Source: Candidatus Heritagella intestinalis (GTDB taxonomy: Bacteria > Bacillota > Clostridia > Oscillospirales > Acutalibacteraceae). Taken from it: a stretch of 64,000 nucleotides of DNA. Both the position numbers and the translations under genes were made by a program. The notes under the pieces were generated by a model. The model made no database searches and was not told the DNA's origin. It worked only from the letters and a program-made list of their open reading frames with translations. Positions 1-9,014 of this stretch are shown here, in pieces. Positions within the stretch are counted from its first letter, which is position 1. Every line of letters begins with the position of its first letter. Location: NCBI GenBank assembly GCA_904420555.1, contig CAJFVO010000002.1:240996-304995 (forward strand). The letters are read 5' to 3'.

Positions 1-19
1 TATCCGCTTATAAAGAAGC

Positions 20-69
20 GGGGACCGCTCTCCCCCGACAGAAAAGCCTGCCGGAGAAGCAGCGTCCCC
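20..69 (-). terminator. Probable terminator hairpin downstream of glgP
   Basis: GGGGAC (20-25) pairs with GTCCCC (64-69), enclosing a second imperfect stem of CTCCGGCAG type. On the minus strand the hairpin follows the glycogen phosphorylase stop codon by about 35 bases, and a T-rich stretch follows it. The T-run is interrupted, so the terminator role is likely rather than certain. Confidence 0.4.
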
Positions 70-104
70 GCCCATACACTGTATTGGTTATTCCGGCAAA
101 AGCC

Positions 105-2576
105 TTACCGCTGATGCTCGATGAGGGAAACATTGGCCGCGGCCTTCTTCGCCGGCTTCACGGACACATTCTCCGGAATGGGCTTTGCGTGCCAGATGTT
201 TTCGGCATACTCCCGGATGGCACGGTCTGCGGCAAAGCGCCCGGCCATGGCGGTATTCACCAGGCCCATGCGGTTCCATCTCTGCTGGTCGCGCCAGGCC
301 TGGGCCGCTTTCTGCTGAATCTGGGAATAAGACTCAAAGTCAGCCAGCACCATATACGGGTCGGTCTTGGAGAGGGAGTTGTAGATATCCTGGAAGTCAA
401 ACCCGCCGAAGCCCCGCTGGAGCTCTTCCATGGCGTGGCGGATGGTGGGATTGTTGTTCATATACTCATAGGGATGATAGCCGTTCTGCTTCAGGGTGTT
501 CACCTCGGGGGTGGTCATACCGAAGAGGAAGATATTATCATCGCCCACGGCCTCGTGAATCTCCACGTTGGCGCCGTCCAGAGTGCCCAGGGTCACGGCG
601 GAGTTAATCATAAACTTCATGTTGGAGGTACCGGAAGCCTCGGTGCCGGCCAGGGAGATCTGCTCGCTGATTTCGGCGGCGGGGATCATCAGCTCCGCCA
701 GGGAGACGCAGTAGTTCTCCATAAAGACTACCTTCAGCTTATCGTTGACTCTGGGGTCGTTGTTGATGACCTTGGCCAGGGTGGCGATCATGCGGATCAT
801 CTGCTTGGCAAAGTAGTAACCAGCGGCGCTCTTGGCCCCGAAGAAATAGGTGTGGGGGGTGTAGTCCGCGTTGGGGTTCTCCCGCAGCCACTGATAGGTA
901 GCCAGGATGTGCAGGGCATTGAGGTGCTGGCGCTTATACTCGTGCATCCGCTTGACCTGCACGTCGAAAATGGAGCTGGGGTCCACCTTGATGCCGGTAG
1001 TCTTGGCCACATACTCGGCCAGACGCACCTTGTTGTCGTGCTTAATCTGCTGCATCCGGCTGAGGACAGAAGCATCGTCCTTGAATTCCATGAGCTTCTG
1101 GAGCTCGTTGGCGTCGGTGATATAGCCGGTGCCGATGAGCTCATTGAGGAGGGCGGCCAGCTCCGGATTGGACTGGTTGAGCCAGCGGCGGTGGGCAATG
1201 CCGTTGGTGACGTTCTTGAACTTATAGGGCATCTCCGTATAGAAGTCGTTGAACACCGCGTCCTTGAGGATGTCGCTGTGGAGCTGGGAAACGCCGTTGA
1301 CAGAATGGCTGCTGACCACGGCCAGGTTGGCCATCTTCACATAGCCGTCGTTGAGGGGCGCCATGCGGCCCACCTTGTAGCCGTCCACGCCCTTTTCGTG
1401 CATCTCGGCGCAGAACCGGCGGTTGATCTCCTCCACAATCTGATAAATGCGGGGCAGGTACATCTTGAACATATCTACGCCCCAGCACTCCAGAGCCTCG
1501 CTCATGACCGTGTGGTTGGTGTAAGCGATGGTGCGGGTAACAATGCTCCAGGCGTCGTCCCAGCCGTAGCCGCACTCGTCCAACATAATGCGCATCATCT
1601 CGGGGATGGCCAGCACGGGATGGGTGTCGTTCAGGTGGATGGCGGCCAGCTCCGGCAGGTTATCCAGGGACTGGTTGCTGAACAGGTGACGGCGGATAAT
1701 ATCCTGAATGGTGGCGGACACCAGGAAATACTGCTGCATCAGGCGCAGGCTCTTGCCCTCGGTGTGGTTATCCTCGGGATAGAGGACCTTGGTAATGACC
1801 TCGGCCATAGCGTTCTGCTCAATGGCCCGCATATAGTTGCCGCCGTTAAAGAGCTTCATGTCAAACTCGTCGGCCTGGGCCTTCCAGATGCGCAGCACGC
1901 TGATGCCCTTGCCGTCGTTGCCGGAAATATACAGGTCATAGGGGATTGCCGTGACCTTGGTGTAATCCTTATGGTTCACAATATGATACTGGTTATTCCA
2001 GTGTTCCTCGATATGGCCGTTGAAGTGGACCTCCACTGCCTTTTCCGGAACCTCCTGCATCCATACCCGGCCGCCGGGGAGCCAGAAGTCCGGCAGCTCC
2101 GTCTGCCAGCCGTCCACCAGCTTCTGGCGGAAGATGCCGTACTCATAGCGCAGGGAATAACCCATGGCATAGTAGCCCTGGGAAGCCAGGCCGTCCATAA
2201 AGCAGGCGGCCAGACGGCCCAAGCCGCCGTTGCCCAGGCCCGCGTCGGGCTCCTGGTCATAGAGGGCGTCCAGCTTAATGTCCATGTTGGCCAGGGCCTT
2301 GCGGAAGGGCTCCTCCAAATGCAGGTTATACAGGTTATTGCGCAGGGAGCGACCCAGCAGGAACTCCATGCAGAGATAATAGATCTTCTTGGTACCGGTC
2401 TTTTCGGCCTTTTCCTTGCATTCGTTGCGGCCCCGGATCATCAGGTCCCGAAGGATCAGGGCCACGGCCTTGTAGTACTGCTCGTCGGTGGCGTTTTCCG
2501 GGCTGACGCCGAAATTGTGGGAGAGCTTCTCTTTAATCATGGATTCGATCTGGGGTACGGAAAGATTATAATTCAT
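105..2576 (-). CDS. glgP: Glycogen/maltodextrin phosphorylase
   Basis: An 823-residue protein of normal length for GT35 phosphorylases, which release glucose-1-phosphate from alpha-1,4-glucans in the cytosol using PLP. The PLP-lysine motif EASGTSNMK is present near residue 654, and the N-terminal half carries the conserved GLGNGGLGRLAACFMD block. The start was placed at ATG 2576 (MNYNLSVPQ), which has GGAGG about 12 bases upstream. A longer in-frame start at 2657 has its purine run touching the ATG and would add an unconserved stretch. It is a single-gene transcript with its own promoter and a 190-base leader. No glycogen synthesis genes are nearby. Confidence 0.97.
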   Translation of the reverse strand: MNYNLSVPQIESMIKEKLSHNFGVSPENATDEQYYKAVALILRDLMIRGRNECKEKAEKTGTKKIYYLCMEFLLGRSLRNNLYNLHLEEPFRKALANMDIKLDALYDQEPDAGLGNGGLGRLAACFMDGLASQGYYAMGYSLRYEYGIFRQKLVDGWQTELPDFWLPGGRVWMQEVPEKAVEVHFNGHIEEHWNNQYHIVNHKDYTKVTAIPYDLYISGNDGKGISVLRIWKAQADEFDMKLFNGGNYMRAIEQNAMAEVITKVLYPEDNHTEGKSLRLMQQYFLVSATIQDIIRRHLFSNQSLDNLPELAAIHLNDTHPVLAIPEMMRIMLDECGYGWDDAWSIVTRTIAYTNHTVMSEALECWGVDMFKMYLPRIYQIVEEINRRFCAEMHEKGVDGYKVGRMAPLNDGYVKMANLAVVSSHSVNGVSQLHSDILKDAVFNDFYTEMPYKFKNVTNGIAHRRWLNQSNPELAALLNELIGTGYITDANELQKLMEFKDDASVLSRMQQIKHDNKVRLAEYVAKTTGIKVDPSSIFDVQVKRMHEYKRQHLNALHILATYQWLRENPNADYTPHTYFFGAKSAAGYYFAKQMIRMIATLAKVINNDPRVNDKLKVVFMENYCVSLAELMIPAAEISEQISLAGTEASGTSNMKFMINSAVTLGTLDGANVEIHEAVGDDNIFLFGMTTPEVNTLKQNGYHPYEYMNNNPTIRHAMEELQRGFGGFDFQDIYNSLSKTDPYMVLADFESYSQIQQKAAQAWRDQQRWNRMGLVNTAMAGRFAADRAIREYAENIWHAKPIPENVSVKPAKKAAANVSLIEHQR

Positions 2577-2770
2577 AACAATCTTAGCCTCCAAAAATAA
2601 TAGTGTAAGAAATGTATCCTCAAGGCGCTCCTTGCGCGGCCGGTTTCCGGCGCCCATTCCTCTTTTGCCAACCGCAGGCTCCGATTCTCCGGCGAAGCCC
2701 GACTCCGAGAAACAACAGCGGCAAAAAGGAGAGCTGCCCGGCCCAAGGCCGCAAGCCCCTACTATATGTT

Positions 2771-2799
2771 ATTATATACCAAAACCGCCCCTGTTACAA
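2771..2799 (-). promoter_or_regulatory. Sigma-A promoter of glgP
   Basis: On the minus strand TTGTAA (2794-2799) and TATAAT (2771-2776) are 17 bases apart, matching a housekeeping promoter. The predicted start, near 2764, leaves a leader of about 190 bases before the glgP ATG. Confidence 0.75.
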
Positions 2800-3028
2800 G
2801 AGTTCTGCGCCCCAGGGGGGATTTTTTGCAAAATGCTCATTTTTCGCTTATTCATGCGAATTTTTTCATTCTTCCCTTGGAAAAGCGCCAAAAATCCGAG
2901 AGGAAAATTTTTCGCAAACTATTGTGCAGTTTTTACAAATCCAGGATTTTCAGAGGAAAACCCGGCAAATTCCGGCAGTGCGTGTCCTCTTTTTCTCTCT
3001 ACGGGCCTGCAATTATTCCTCTGCCCCC

Positions 3029-3057
3029 TTTTTTATTTCACGCAAATGCCGTATAAT
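3029..3057 (+). promoter_or_regulatory. Possible promoter of zapA
   Basis: A perfect TATAAT at 3052-3057 lies 34 bases before the zapA ATG. The -35 region is only T-rich (poor match). Confidence 0.45.
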
Positions 3058-3090
3058 GAAAGGACAGCACAACAGAAAGGAGCTGGCCTT

Positions 3091-3627
3091 ATGGGCAAAA
3101 ATAAAATTAAACTCTCTATCTGCGGCACCCCCTGCAGCTTAATCTCGGAAGACTCCGAGGAATATGTCCTGTCGGTAGGGCAGGAAGTGGAAGACGCCAT
3201 CGAATCTGTCCTGCGCCAAAACGACCGGGCCTCCCTGACCCTTGCCTCTATCATTACCGCTTTAAATTTCTGCGACAGCGCCCACAAAGCCCTGGACTCT
3301 GCCGATAACCTGCGCTCGCAGCTGAAGGAATATCTGGAAGAATCCTCCCGGGCCCGCCAGGAGGCCGAGGAAGCCCGCCGGGAGCTGGACAAGGCCCGGG
3401 AAGAGCTCCAGGCCCTGCGGGAAAGTCTGGCCCAAAAGGAAGGGCAGGTTTCCCAGGCCCCCAAAACCCCCGCGCCGGTGGAAGAAGAACCCCCTACCGC
3501 GCCGGTACAGCGCCCCACCCCGCCCAGCATCCAAAAGGGCAGCTTTTCCAATCCCCTGAAGCCCACTGTGGCCCCGGAAGAAGAGGGCTTTATGAGCTTC
3601 TTTGAAAAGCCGGAAAAGAACGCCTGA
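3091..3627 (+). CDS. zapA: Cell division protein ZapA with extended C-terminal tail
   Basis: A 178-residue cytosolic protein. Residues 1-95 match the ZapA family (KIKLSICGTPCSLISEDSEE start, then the two-helix region), which bundles FtsZ filaments. Residues 70-125 form a highly charged coiled coil. Residues 125-178 are rich in Pro and Glu and end in a short FMSFFEKPEKN segment. Ordinary ZapA is about 90-110 residues, so the tail is an addition. ATG 3091 follows AGAAAGGAGC. The U32 gene starts 41 bases downstream, likely in the same transcript, a frequent pairing in Firmicutes. Confidence 0.88.
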   Translation: MGKNKIKLSICGTPCSLISEDSEEYVLSVGQEVEDAIESVLRQNDRASLTLASIITALNFCDSAHKALDSADNLRSQLKEYLEESSRARQEAEEARRELDKAREELQALRESLAQKEGQVSQAPKTPAPVEEEPPTAPVQRPTPPSIQKGSFSNPLKPTVAPEEEGFMSFFEKPEKNA

Positions 3628-3668
3628 TTCCCCTGCTTTGATTCGCTTTTTAGAAAGGAACACCGCCT

Positions 3669-5771
3669 ATGTCTCACCCCTCCTGCCCCGACGCTGTGGA
3701 GGTGCTGGCCCCTGCCGGCTCTCCGGAAACCCTCCAGGCCGCCGTGCGGGCTGGGGCCGACGCCGTTTATCTGGGAGGCAGCGCCTTCAGCGCCCGGGCT
3801 TCCGCCAAAAATTTCACCAATGAGCAGCTCCGCCAAGCTGTGGAATTCTGCCACGGCCGGGGCGTCCAGGTCTATTTGACTGTGAACACCCTGCTGCTGG
3901 AGGAAGAACTCCCCGCCGCCTTGGAATTCCTCCGGTTCGCCTGCTCCCTGCCGGTGGACGCCCTCCTCATCCAGGACCTGGGGCTTTTCCGGCTCATCCG
4001 GCAGGCGGCCCCGGAACTGCCTATCCACGCCTCTACCCAGATGAGCATCCACACCCCCGCCGGGACCCGGTTCCTCTATGAGGCGGGCATGGAGCGGGTG
4101 GTGCTGGCCCGGGAGCTCTCTTTAAAAGAAATGCGGGAGATTGCCGACGCCTGTCCGGTTGAGCTGGAAGCCTTTGTCCACGGGGCGCTGTGCATGTCTG
4201 TCTCCGGCCAATGCTATTTCAGCGCCATGCTGGGAGGCCGCAGCGGCAACCGGGGCATGTGTGCCCAGACCTGCCGCCTGCCCTTTTCCGCCCCCGGCGG
4301 CACCGGCCACGATTTGAGCCTGCGGGACCTGTCCATGATTTCCCGGATGGAGGAGCTCCGGCAGGCCGGAGTGTGCTCCGCCAAAATCGAGGGCCGGATG
4401 AAGCGTCCGGAATATGTGGCCGCCGCCACAGCCGCCTGCCGTCAGTCCGCTGACGGCCTGCCCCCGGACCCCCAGCTCCTCTCAGACCTGGAATCGGTGT
4501 TTTCCCGCTCCGGCTTTACCAGCGGCTATCCCGACGGGAAGCTGGGCCGGGAAATGTTCGGCACCCGCACCAAGGAGGATGTGACCAACGCCACTCCGGC
4601 GGTGCTGGCCCGGCTCCACGGCCTTACCCGGGAAGAGTATCCCCGGGTGCCGGTGGTTTTTTCCCTGGAAATCGCTGCCGGGAAGCCGGTATCCCTTTCC
4701 GTCCGGGACCAGGAGGGCCATGAGGCCCAGGCCGTCAGCGAGGGATTCCCAGAGCCGGCCCGCACCCGGCCCCTGGACGAAGAGCGGTGCTTGGCCCAGC
4801 TGCAAAAAACCGGCGGCACGCCCTTTTTCCTCCAGGAAGCTCACTGCCATTTGGAACCGGGGCTGTCCATCCCCATTTCCATTTTGAACCGTCTGCGCCG
4901 GGAAGTCCTGGAAAACCTGCTGGAGCAGCGCTCTCACCGGAAGCCCTATGCCTTCTCCATGCCGTCTCTGGAAAAACAGCCCCACAGCGCTCCGGAAAAG
5001 CCCGGGATTCGGGCCTTTTTCACTTCCCCGGAGCAGGTGTGCGAAGCCGCCCGGGACTGTGAAATTCTCTGGCTGCCTCTGGAAACCCCGCTGCCGGAGC
5101 TTCTTCACCTGCGGGAAGAAGGCTTTCCCATCGGGCTGGCATTGCCCCGGGCCTTTTTCGGCGGGGAGGAATCCGTGCGCCGTTTACTGACTGAGCGCCT
5201 GAAAGCCGGGTTTACCCGGGCCTGGTGCGGGAACCTGGGAGCAGTAGCCCTGGCCCGGGAGCTGGGGGTGGAAATTCACGGGGGCTTCTCCTTGAACTTC
5301 ACCAACACCCCGGCCCTCCAATGGGCCCAGGAAGCGGGCTTTGCCTCGGCGGAGCTCTCCTTTGAGCTGCCCTTGGAGCAGTGCGCCTCTTTGGGCGGCA
5401 CACTCCCCCGGGGCATCTTGGCCTATGGCCGCCTGCCCCTGATGCTCTGCCGGAACTGCCCCGCGGCCAACGCCCCTAAAGGCTGCCAGGGCTGTTCCCG
5501 CTCTCCCCTTCTCACCGACCGGAAAGGGGCCTCTTTCCCGGTGCGCTGCACCCGTGGGCCGGGGTACCGGTACAGCGAAGTTCTCAACAGCGTGCCCCTT
5601 TCCCTCAGCGACCGGCAGCGGGAAATCCGGGGCCAGGATTTTGTCGTTTTTCGGTTCACCGTGGAAAATCCTGTGGAAACGGAATCGGTGTTCCAGGCCT
5701 TTCACAGGGGTGAAAACCCCCTTGAAACCTACACTCGCGGCCTTTATTACCGGGGCTGGGAGTGTTGTTGA
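3669..5771 (+). CDS. U32 family peptidase (RlhA-like, with DUF3656-type region)
   Basis: A 700-residue protein of the U32 collagenase-like family. The N-terminal barrel carries EVLAPAGSPETLQAAVRAGADAVYLGG in conserved form, and the family signature with GNRGMCAQTCR lies near residues 195-205. The long C-terminal part, including a second Cys cluster (CRNCPAANAPKGCQGC), matches the long subfamily to which E. coli RlhA (23S rRNA C2501 hydroxylation) belongs. The cysteines could bind an Fe-S cluster. By family it is more likely an RNA-modifying enzyme than a protease; the substrate is inferred. AAAGGA precedes ATG 3669. Confidence 0.85.
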   Translation: MSHPSCPDAVEVLAPAGSPETLQAAVRAGADAVYLGGSAFSARASAKNFTNEQLRQAVEFCHGRGVQVYLTVNTLLLEEELPAALEFLRFACSLPVDALLIQDLGLFRLIRQAAPELPIHASTQMSIHTPAGTRFLYEAGMERVVLARELSLKEMREIADACPVELEAFVHGALCMSVSGQCYFSAMLGGRSGNRGMCAQTCRLPFSAPGGTGHDLSLRDLSMISRMEELRQAGVCSAKIEGRMKRPEYVAAATAACRQSADGLPPDPQLLSDLESVFSRSGFTSGYPDGKLGREMFGTRTKEDVTNATPAVLARLHGLTREEYPRVPVVFSLEIAAGKPVSLSVRDQEGHEAQAVSEGFPEPARTRPLDEERCLAQLQKTGGTPFFLQEAHCHLEPGLSIPISILNRLRREVLENLLEQRSHRKPYAFSMPSLEKQPHSAPEKPGIRAFFTSPEQVCEAARDCEILWLPLETPLPELLHLREEGFPIGLALPRAFFGGEESVRRLLTERLKAGFTRAWCGNLGAVALARELGVEIHGGFSLNFTNTPALQWAQEAGFASAELSFELPLEQCASLGGTLPRGILAYGRLPLMLCRNCPAANAPKGCQGCSRSPLLTDRKGASFPVRCTRGPGYRYSEVLNSVPLSLSDRQREIRGQDFVVFRFTVENPVETESVFQAFHRGENPLETYTRGLYYRGWECC

Positions 5772-5882
5772 AAACTCTGTGGAAAGCGTTAAAAACTTCG
5801 TGGAAACCCCGGACGCGCCGTGGAAAACCCCTGTTTCGCCCATTTTTGCTAAGATATTCTCTCAAGGAAAGGAAACCCTCTC

Positions 5883-6332
5883 ATGGAATCTGTCACCCCA
5901 CTCAAACTCAAAAAGCTCCGTCCCCAGGCCGTCCTGCCGGTGCGGGCCACCTCCGGCAGCGCGGGCTTGGACCTGAGCGCCTGCATTGACGCGCCCATGA
6001 CCCTGGCTCCCGGACAGCGGGCCTTAGTCCCTACGGGTCTGGCCGCCGCTATTCCCGCCGGGGCCGCCGGCATGATTTACGCCCGGAGCAGCCTGGGGGT
6101 CAAGCACGGCATTGCCCTCTCCAACGGCGTGGGGGTCATCGACAGCGACTACCGGGGGGAAATCTCCGTGGGCCTGTGCAATTTCTCCTCCGAGCCCTAC
6201 ACCATCCAGCCTGGGGAGCGCATTGCCCAGCTGGTGCTCCATCCCGTGCTGCTGCTCCCCGTGGAGGAAGCGGACTCCCTGGACGAAACCGCTCGGGGCG
6301 CCGGGGGCTTTGGCTCCACCGGCCGGAACTGA
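5883..6332 (+). CDS. dut: dUTP diphosphatase
   Basis: A 149-residue trimeric-type dUTPase that hydrolyses dUTP to dUMP and keeps uracil out of DNA. All five motifs are visible: SAGLDLSA (motif 1), YARSSLG (2), NGVGVIDSDYRGE (3), GERIAQLVL (4) and RGAGGFGSTG (5). The length is typical. The gene sits 111 bases after the U32 gene. That gap contains several GTGGAAA repeats. The next gene starts 17 bases downstream, so co-transcription is likely. Confidence 0.96.
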   Translation: MESVTPLKLKKLRPQAVLPVRATSGSAGLDLSACIDAPMTLAPGQRALVPTGLAAAIPAGAAGMIYARSSLGVKHGIALSNGVGVIDSDYRGEISVGLCNFSSEPYTIQPGERIAQLVLHPVLLLPVEEADSLDETARGAGGFGSTGRN

Positions 6333-6349
6333 CAAAGGAGGCGGCGATC

Positions 6350-6616
6350 ATGAAACGGACTTTGCTGCGGGGGCTTCTGCTCATTGTTCTTTTACTGCTG
6401 GCGGTGGTGCTGGGAAAGGTTATCGGCAACCTCTGCGAGGGAGTCGCTTTCCTCTCCTGGCTGTCCCTCAGCGCCCAGTTTGGCCTGCAGCCCACGATCA
6501 TTGATTTGCAGGTGATCCAGTTCACCTTTGGCGCGGTAATAGACATCAACGTAGCCCAGGCCATCCTGCTGCTGGCGGCGATTGTGGCCTATTCCCGGAT
6601 AAAAATCAAAGAATAA
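6350..6616 (+). CDS. DUF4321 family small membrane protein
   Basis: An 88-residue protein with two predicted membrane helices (residues 8-24 and 67-82). The pattern FLSW...FGL...IDLQVIQFTFGAVIDINVA is that of DUF4321, a Firmicutes-specific family of unknown function often found next to cell-shape genes. ATG 6350 has AAAGGAGG upstream. The gene overlaps nothing and is followed by a weak hairpin and the mreB promoter. Confidence 0.8.
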   Translation: MKRTLLRGLLLIVLLLLAVVLGKVIGNLCEGVAFLSWLSLSAQFGLQPTIIDLQVIQFTFGAVIDINVAQAILLLAAIVAYSRIKIKE

Positions 6617-6650
6617 TTCATAGCTTTGTCACAGAAAACCGCGCCGTTGG

Positions 6651-6674
6651 GGACAGTCTGTCCAGATTTTTTGC
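6651..6674 (+). terminator. Weak intrinsic terminator
   Basis: A short stem GGACA/TGTCC (6651-6663) is followed by AGATTTTTTGC. The stem is short, but its place after the dut/DUF4321 unit and before the mreB promoter fits termination. Confidence 0.4.
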
Positions 6675-6733
6675 GGCGGCGCCCCCCTGGCTGATAAATT
6701 TACATAAAATCCCGCCGGAAGCCCGATTCCTTG

Positions 6734-6762
6734 TTGAGAAAATATCGGAAAAGGGGTATAAT
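6734..6762 (+). promoter_or_regulatory. Promoter of the mre operon
   Basis: TTGAGA (6734-6739) and TATAAT (6757-6762) are separated by 17 bases. This is the only good promoter before mreB and probably drives mreBCD and the PBP2 gene. Confidence 0.7.
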
Positions 6763-6896
6763 AAAGCGTAATATCCAGAGGGGGGTTCCCGCCGGGGAAC
6801 GCCCTTTGGGCCTATCTTCAAAAGCAATACGTACAGCAGGCTGTTTTGATAAAAATTTGTCCGGAAAAGGATGATTCAAGGAAAGGGGAATTTCTC

Positions 6897-7910
6897 ATGT
6901 TTTCAAAAGATATTGGCATTGACCTTGGTACCGCAAACACACTGGTATTTATGAAGGGCAAGGGCATTGTCATGCGCGAGCCCTCTGTGGTAGCGGTGGA
7001 TATCCGCTCGGAAGAGGTCCTGGCTGTGGGCACCCAGGCCAAAGAGATGATCGGCCGCACCCCCGGCTCCATTGTGGCCGTGCGCCCTCTGAAGGACGGC
7101 GTTATCGCGGACTTTGACGTGACGGCTACCATGCTCAAGCACTTTATCCGCAAAGCCATTAAGTCCAATTCCTTCAGCCGCCCCCGGGTGGTGGTGTGCA
7201 TCCCCTCCGGCGTCACCGAAGTAGAGCGCCGGGCCGTAGAGGACGCCGCCCGTCAGGCTGGCGCCAAGGAAGTGGAGCTCATTGAGGAGCCCATGGCCGC
7301 CGCTATCGGCGCGGGCCTGCCCGTCGCAGAGCCCACCGGCAGCATGGTGGTGGACATCGGCGGCGGTACTGCCGAAGTGGCTGTGATTTCCCTGGGAGAT
7401 ATCGTCACCTCCTGCTCTGTCCGGGTGGCCGGCGACAAGTTTGATGAATCCATTATTTCCTATGTGAAGAAGAAATATAACCTCCTCATCGGTGAGCGCA
7501 CCGCCGAGGACATCAAAATCCAGATCGGTTCCGCCTATCCCACCGAGGAAGTGGCCAACCTGACCATGGAGATCAAGGGCCGCAACCTGGTGGACGGCCT
7601 GCCCAAGAACGTCACCATCCACGCCGACGAGGTCCGCGACGCCCTGGCCGACCCCCTGGTGACCATTGTGGACGCCATTAAGAGCACCCTGGAGAAGACC
7701 CCGCCGGAGCTCTCCGCCGACGTGATTGACCACGGCATTATGCTCACCGGCGGCGGCGCCCTGCTGCGCGGCCTGGACCAGCTGGTGGCCCAGGAAACCG
7801 GTATGCCCGTCCATGTGGCGGAGCGCCCGCTGGACTGCGTGGTAGACGGTACCGGCAAGCGTTTGGAGATTGTCATGCCCCGGGAATACTATAAGGCCAA
7901 CCGCCGCTAA
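6897..7910 (+). CDS. mreB: Rod-shape actin homologue MreB
   Basis: A 337-residue protein of typical MreB length. The actin-fold nucleotide motifs are clear: [12 protein letters not shown] (phosphate 1), [15 protein letters not shown] (phosphate 2) and [10 protein letters not shown] (adenosine). MreB filaments on the inner membrane guide elongasome peptidoglycan synthesis. Start ATG 6897 follows GGAAAGGGGAA; an upstream in-frame ATG at 6846 lacks an SD and adds non-homologous residues. It is the first gene of the mreB-mreC-mreD-mrdA cluster. Confidence 0.97.
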   Translation: MFSKDIGIDLGTANTLVFMKGKGIVMREPSVVAVDIRSEEVLAVGTQAKEMIGRTPGSIVAVRPLKDGVIADFDVTATMLKHFIRKAIKSNSFSRPRVVVCIPSGVTEVERRAVEDAARQAGAKEVELIEEPMAAAIGAGLPVAEPTGSMVVDIGGGTAEVAVISLGDIVTSCSVRVAGDKFDESIISYVKKKYNLLIGERTAEDIKIQIGSAYPTEEVANLTMEIKGRNLVDGLPKNVTIHADEVRDALADPLVTIVDAIKSTLEKTPPELSADVIDHGIMLTGGGALLRGLDQLVAQETGMPVHVAERPLDCVVDGTGKRLEIVMPREYYKANRR

Positions 7911-8081
7911 GCGGCTGTCCGCCCCTGTTTCCGGCGCATTTGTCAAAGCTGAATGACGGCAGGGGCTGCCGCTCTTCCGGCCGGCTTCTTTCCGGCTGCC
8001 GGGAGGGCGCGGCCCCTTTTGCGTTCCCATCCCGCTGATCCTTTCTATTACGCAGACCCGCTAAGAAGGAGGCGTTTTGTA

Positions 8082-9014
8082 TTGAAAGATTTTTTCCACA
8101 CCAAGAGCTTTAAAGTGCTCCTGGTATCCATATTCGTACTGCTGGGGCTTTTGCTCTACACCAGCAGCGTGGGAAGCTCCCTCACCGCCAACCTGCTGGG
8201 CTTCCTCTCCGCTCCCATGCAGAAAATCAGCACCGGCGTAGTTGCCAATGCTGCCGCCCTGGGAGAAGATCTGACCCGCTCCGCCGACGAGCTGGCAGCG
8301 GAAAACCAGGCCCTGAAAGAAGAGATCCAGCAGCTCCGGGAGCAGCTGGTGGACTACTATGAAATCAAACAGGAAAACGAGCAGTATAAGACCGTCCTGG
8401 AGCTGAAAGAGGAAAACCAGGATTTCCAGATGCTCCCCGCCACGGTGATCGGCCGTGACCCCAACGATGTGTTCTATGGCTTTTCCATTGACCAGGGCTC
8501 CCTCAACGGGGTCTCCGTCAATGACCCGGTGATTACCGGAGACGGCGTGGTGGGCTGGGTTTCCGAAGTATACGCCACTTCCAGCCAGGTGACCACCCTG
8601 TTTTCCCCCAGCACCAAAATCGGCGCCATGGCCAAGGAGAGCCGGGATACCGGCGTTACCGGCTGCGACATCACCCTGGCGGACCAGGGCCTGATTCAGC
8701 TGGGCTATCTGACCACGGATAACAGCGTCAAGGCCGGGGACATGATTACCACTACGGGCCTTTCCGGTATGTACCCCAAAGACCTGCTCATCGGCACTGT
8801 CACAGAAGTGCAGTATGAAGACAACGGCGTTTCCCAGTATGCCCTGGTGGAACCCTTTGTGGACATTAAAAACGTGCGGGACGTCTTTGTCCTCACTGAC
8901 TTTGAAGGGAAAGGCGAGATCGCCATTACAGAGCAGGATCAGGACGCCGAGGCTTCCCCAAGCCCCAGCCCGTCCCCGTCCGCTTCTCCCTCCCCTTCCC
9001 CGGAGGGAGAATAA
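8082..9014 (+). CDS. mreC: Rod-shape protein MreC
   Basis: A 310-residue membrane protein. A helix spans residues 10-33, a coiled coil residues 70-115, and the beta-barrel-like domain runs to about residue 285. The chosen start is TTG 8082, preceded by AAGGAGG with 8 bases spacing. The in-frame ATG at 7953 would add 43 arginine/proline-rich residues without an SD. The C-terminus ends in an extracellular Ser-Pro repeat of about 20 residues. MreC is the extracytoplasmic scaffold linking MreB to PBP2. Its stop codon is followed directly by the mreD ATG. Confidence 0.93.
   Translation: MKDFFHTKSFKVLLVSIFVLLGLLLYTSSVGSSLTANLLGFLSAPMQKISTGVVANAAALGEDLTRSADELAAENQALKEEIQQLREQLVDYYEIKQENEQYKTVLELKEENQDFQMLPATVIGRDPNDVFYGFSIDQGSLNGVSVNDPVITGDGVVGWVSEVYATSSQVTTLFSPSTKIGAMAKESRDTGVTGCDITLADQGLIQLGYLTTDNSVKAGDMITTTGLSGMYPKDLLIGTVTEVQYEDNGVSQYALVEPFVDIKNVRDVFVLTDFEGKGEIAITEQDQDAEASPSPSPSPSASPSPSPEGE

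Larger units (their letters stand above)
2577..3090. other. 514-base intergenic region between divergent glgP and zapA
   Basis: It holds a strong minus-strand promoter (2771-2799) and a weaker plus-strand promoter (3029-3057). Between the glgP promoter and its start lies a GC-rich untranslated leader of about 190 bases with several possible short stems. I could not match it to a known riboswitch class. No convincing gene is seen; open frames here are extensions of neighbours. Confidence 0.6.

Noticed and set aside
84..2600. An 838-codon plus-strand frame opposite glycogen phosphorylase.
   Set aside because: It is the antisense image of a highly conserved gene; the translation is rich in His/Val/Leu with no motifs. 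High GC at third positions keeps the antisense frame open.
5661..5830. An origin of replication based on TGTGGA repeats.
   Set aside because: No full DnaA box is present, no dnaA or dnaN lies nearby, and there is no AT-rich unwinding stretch.
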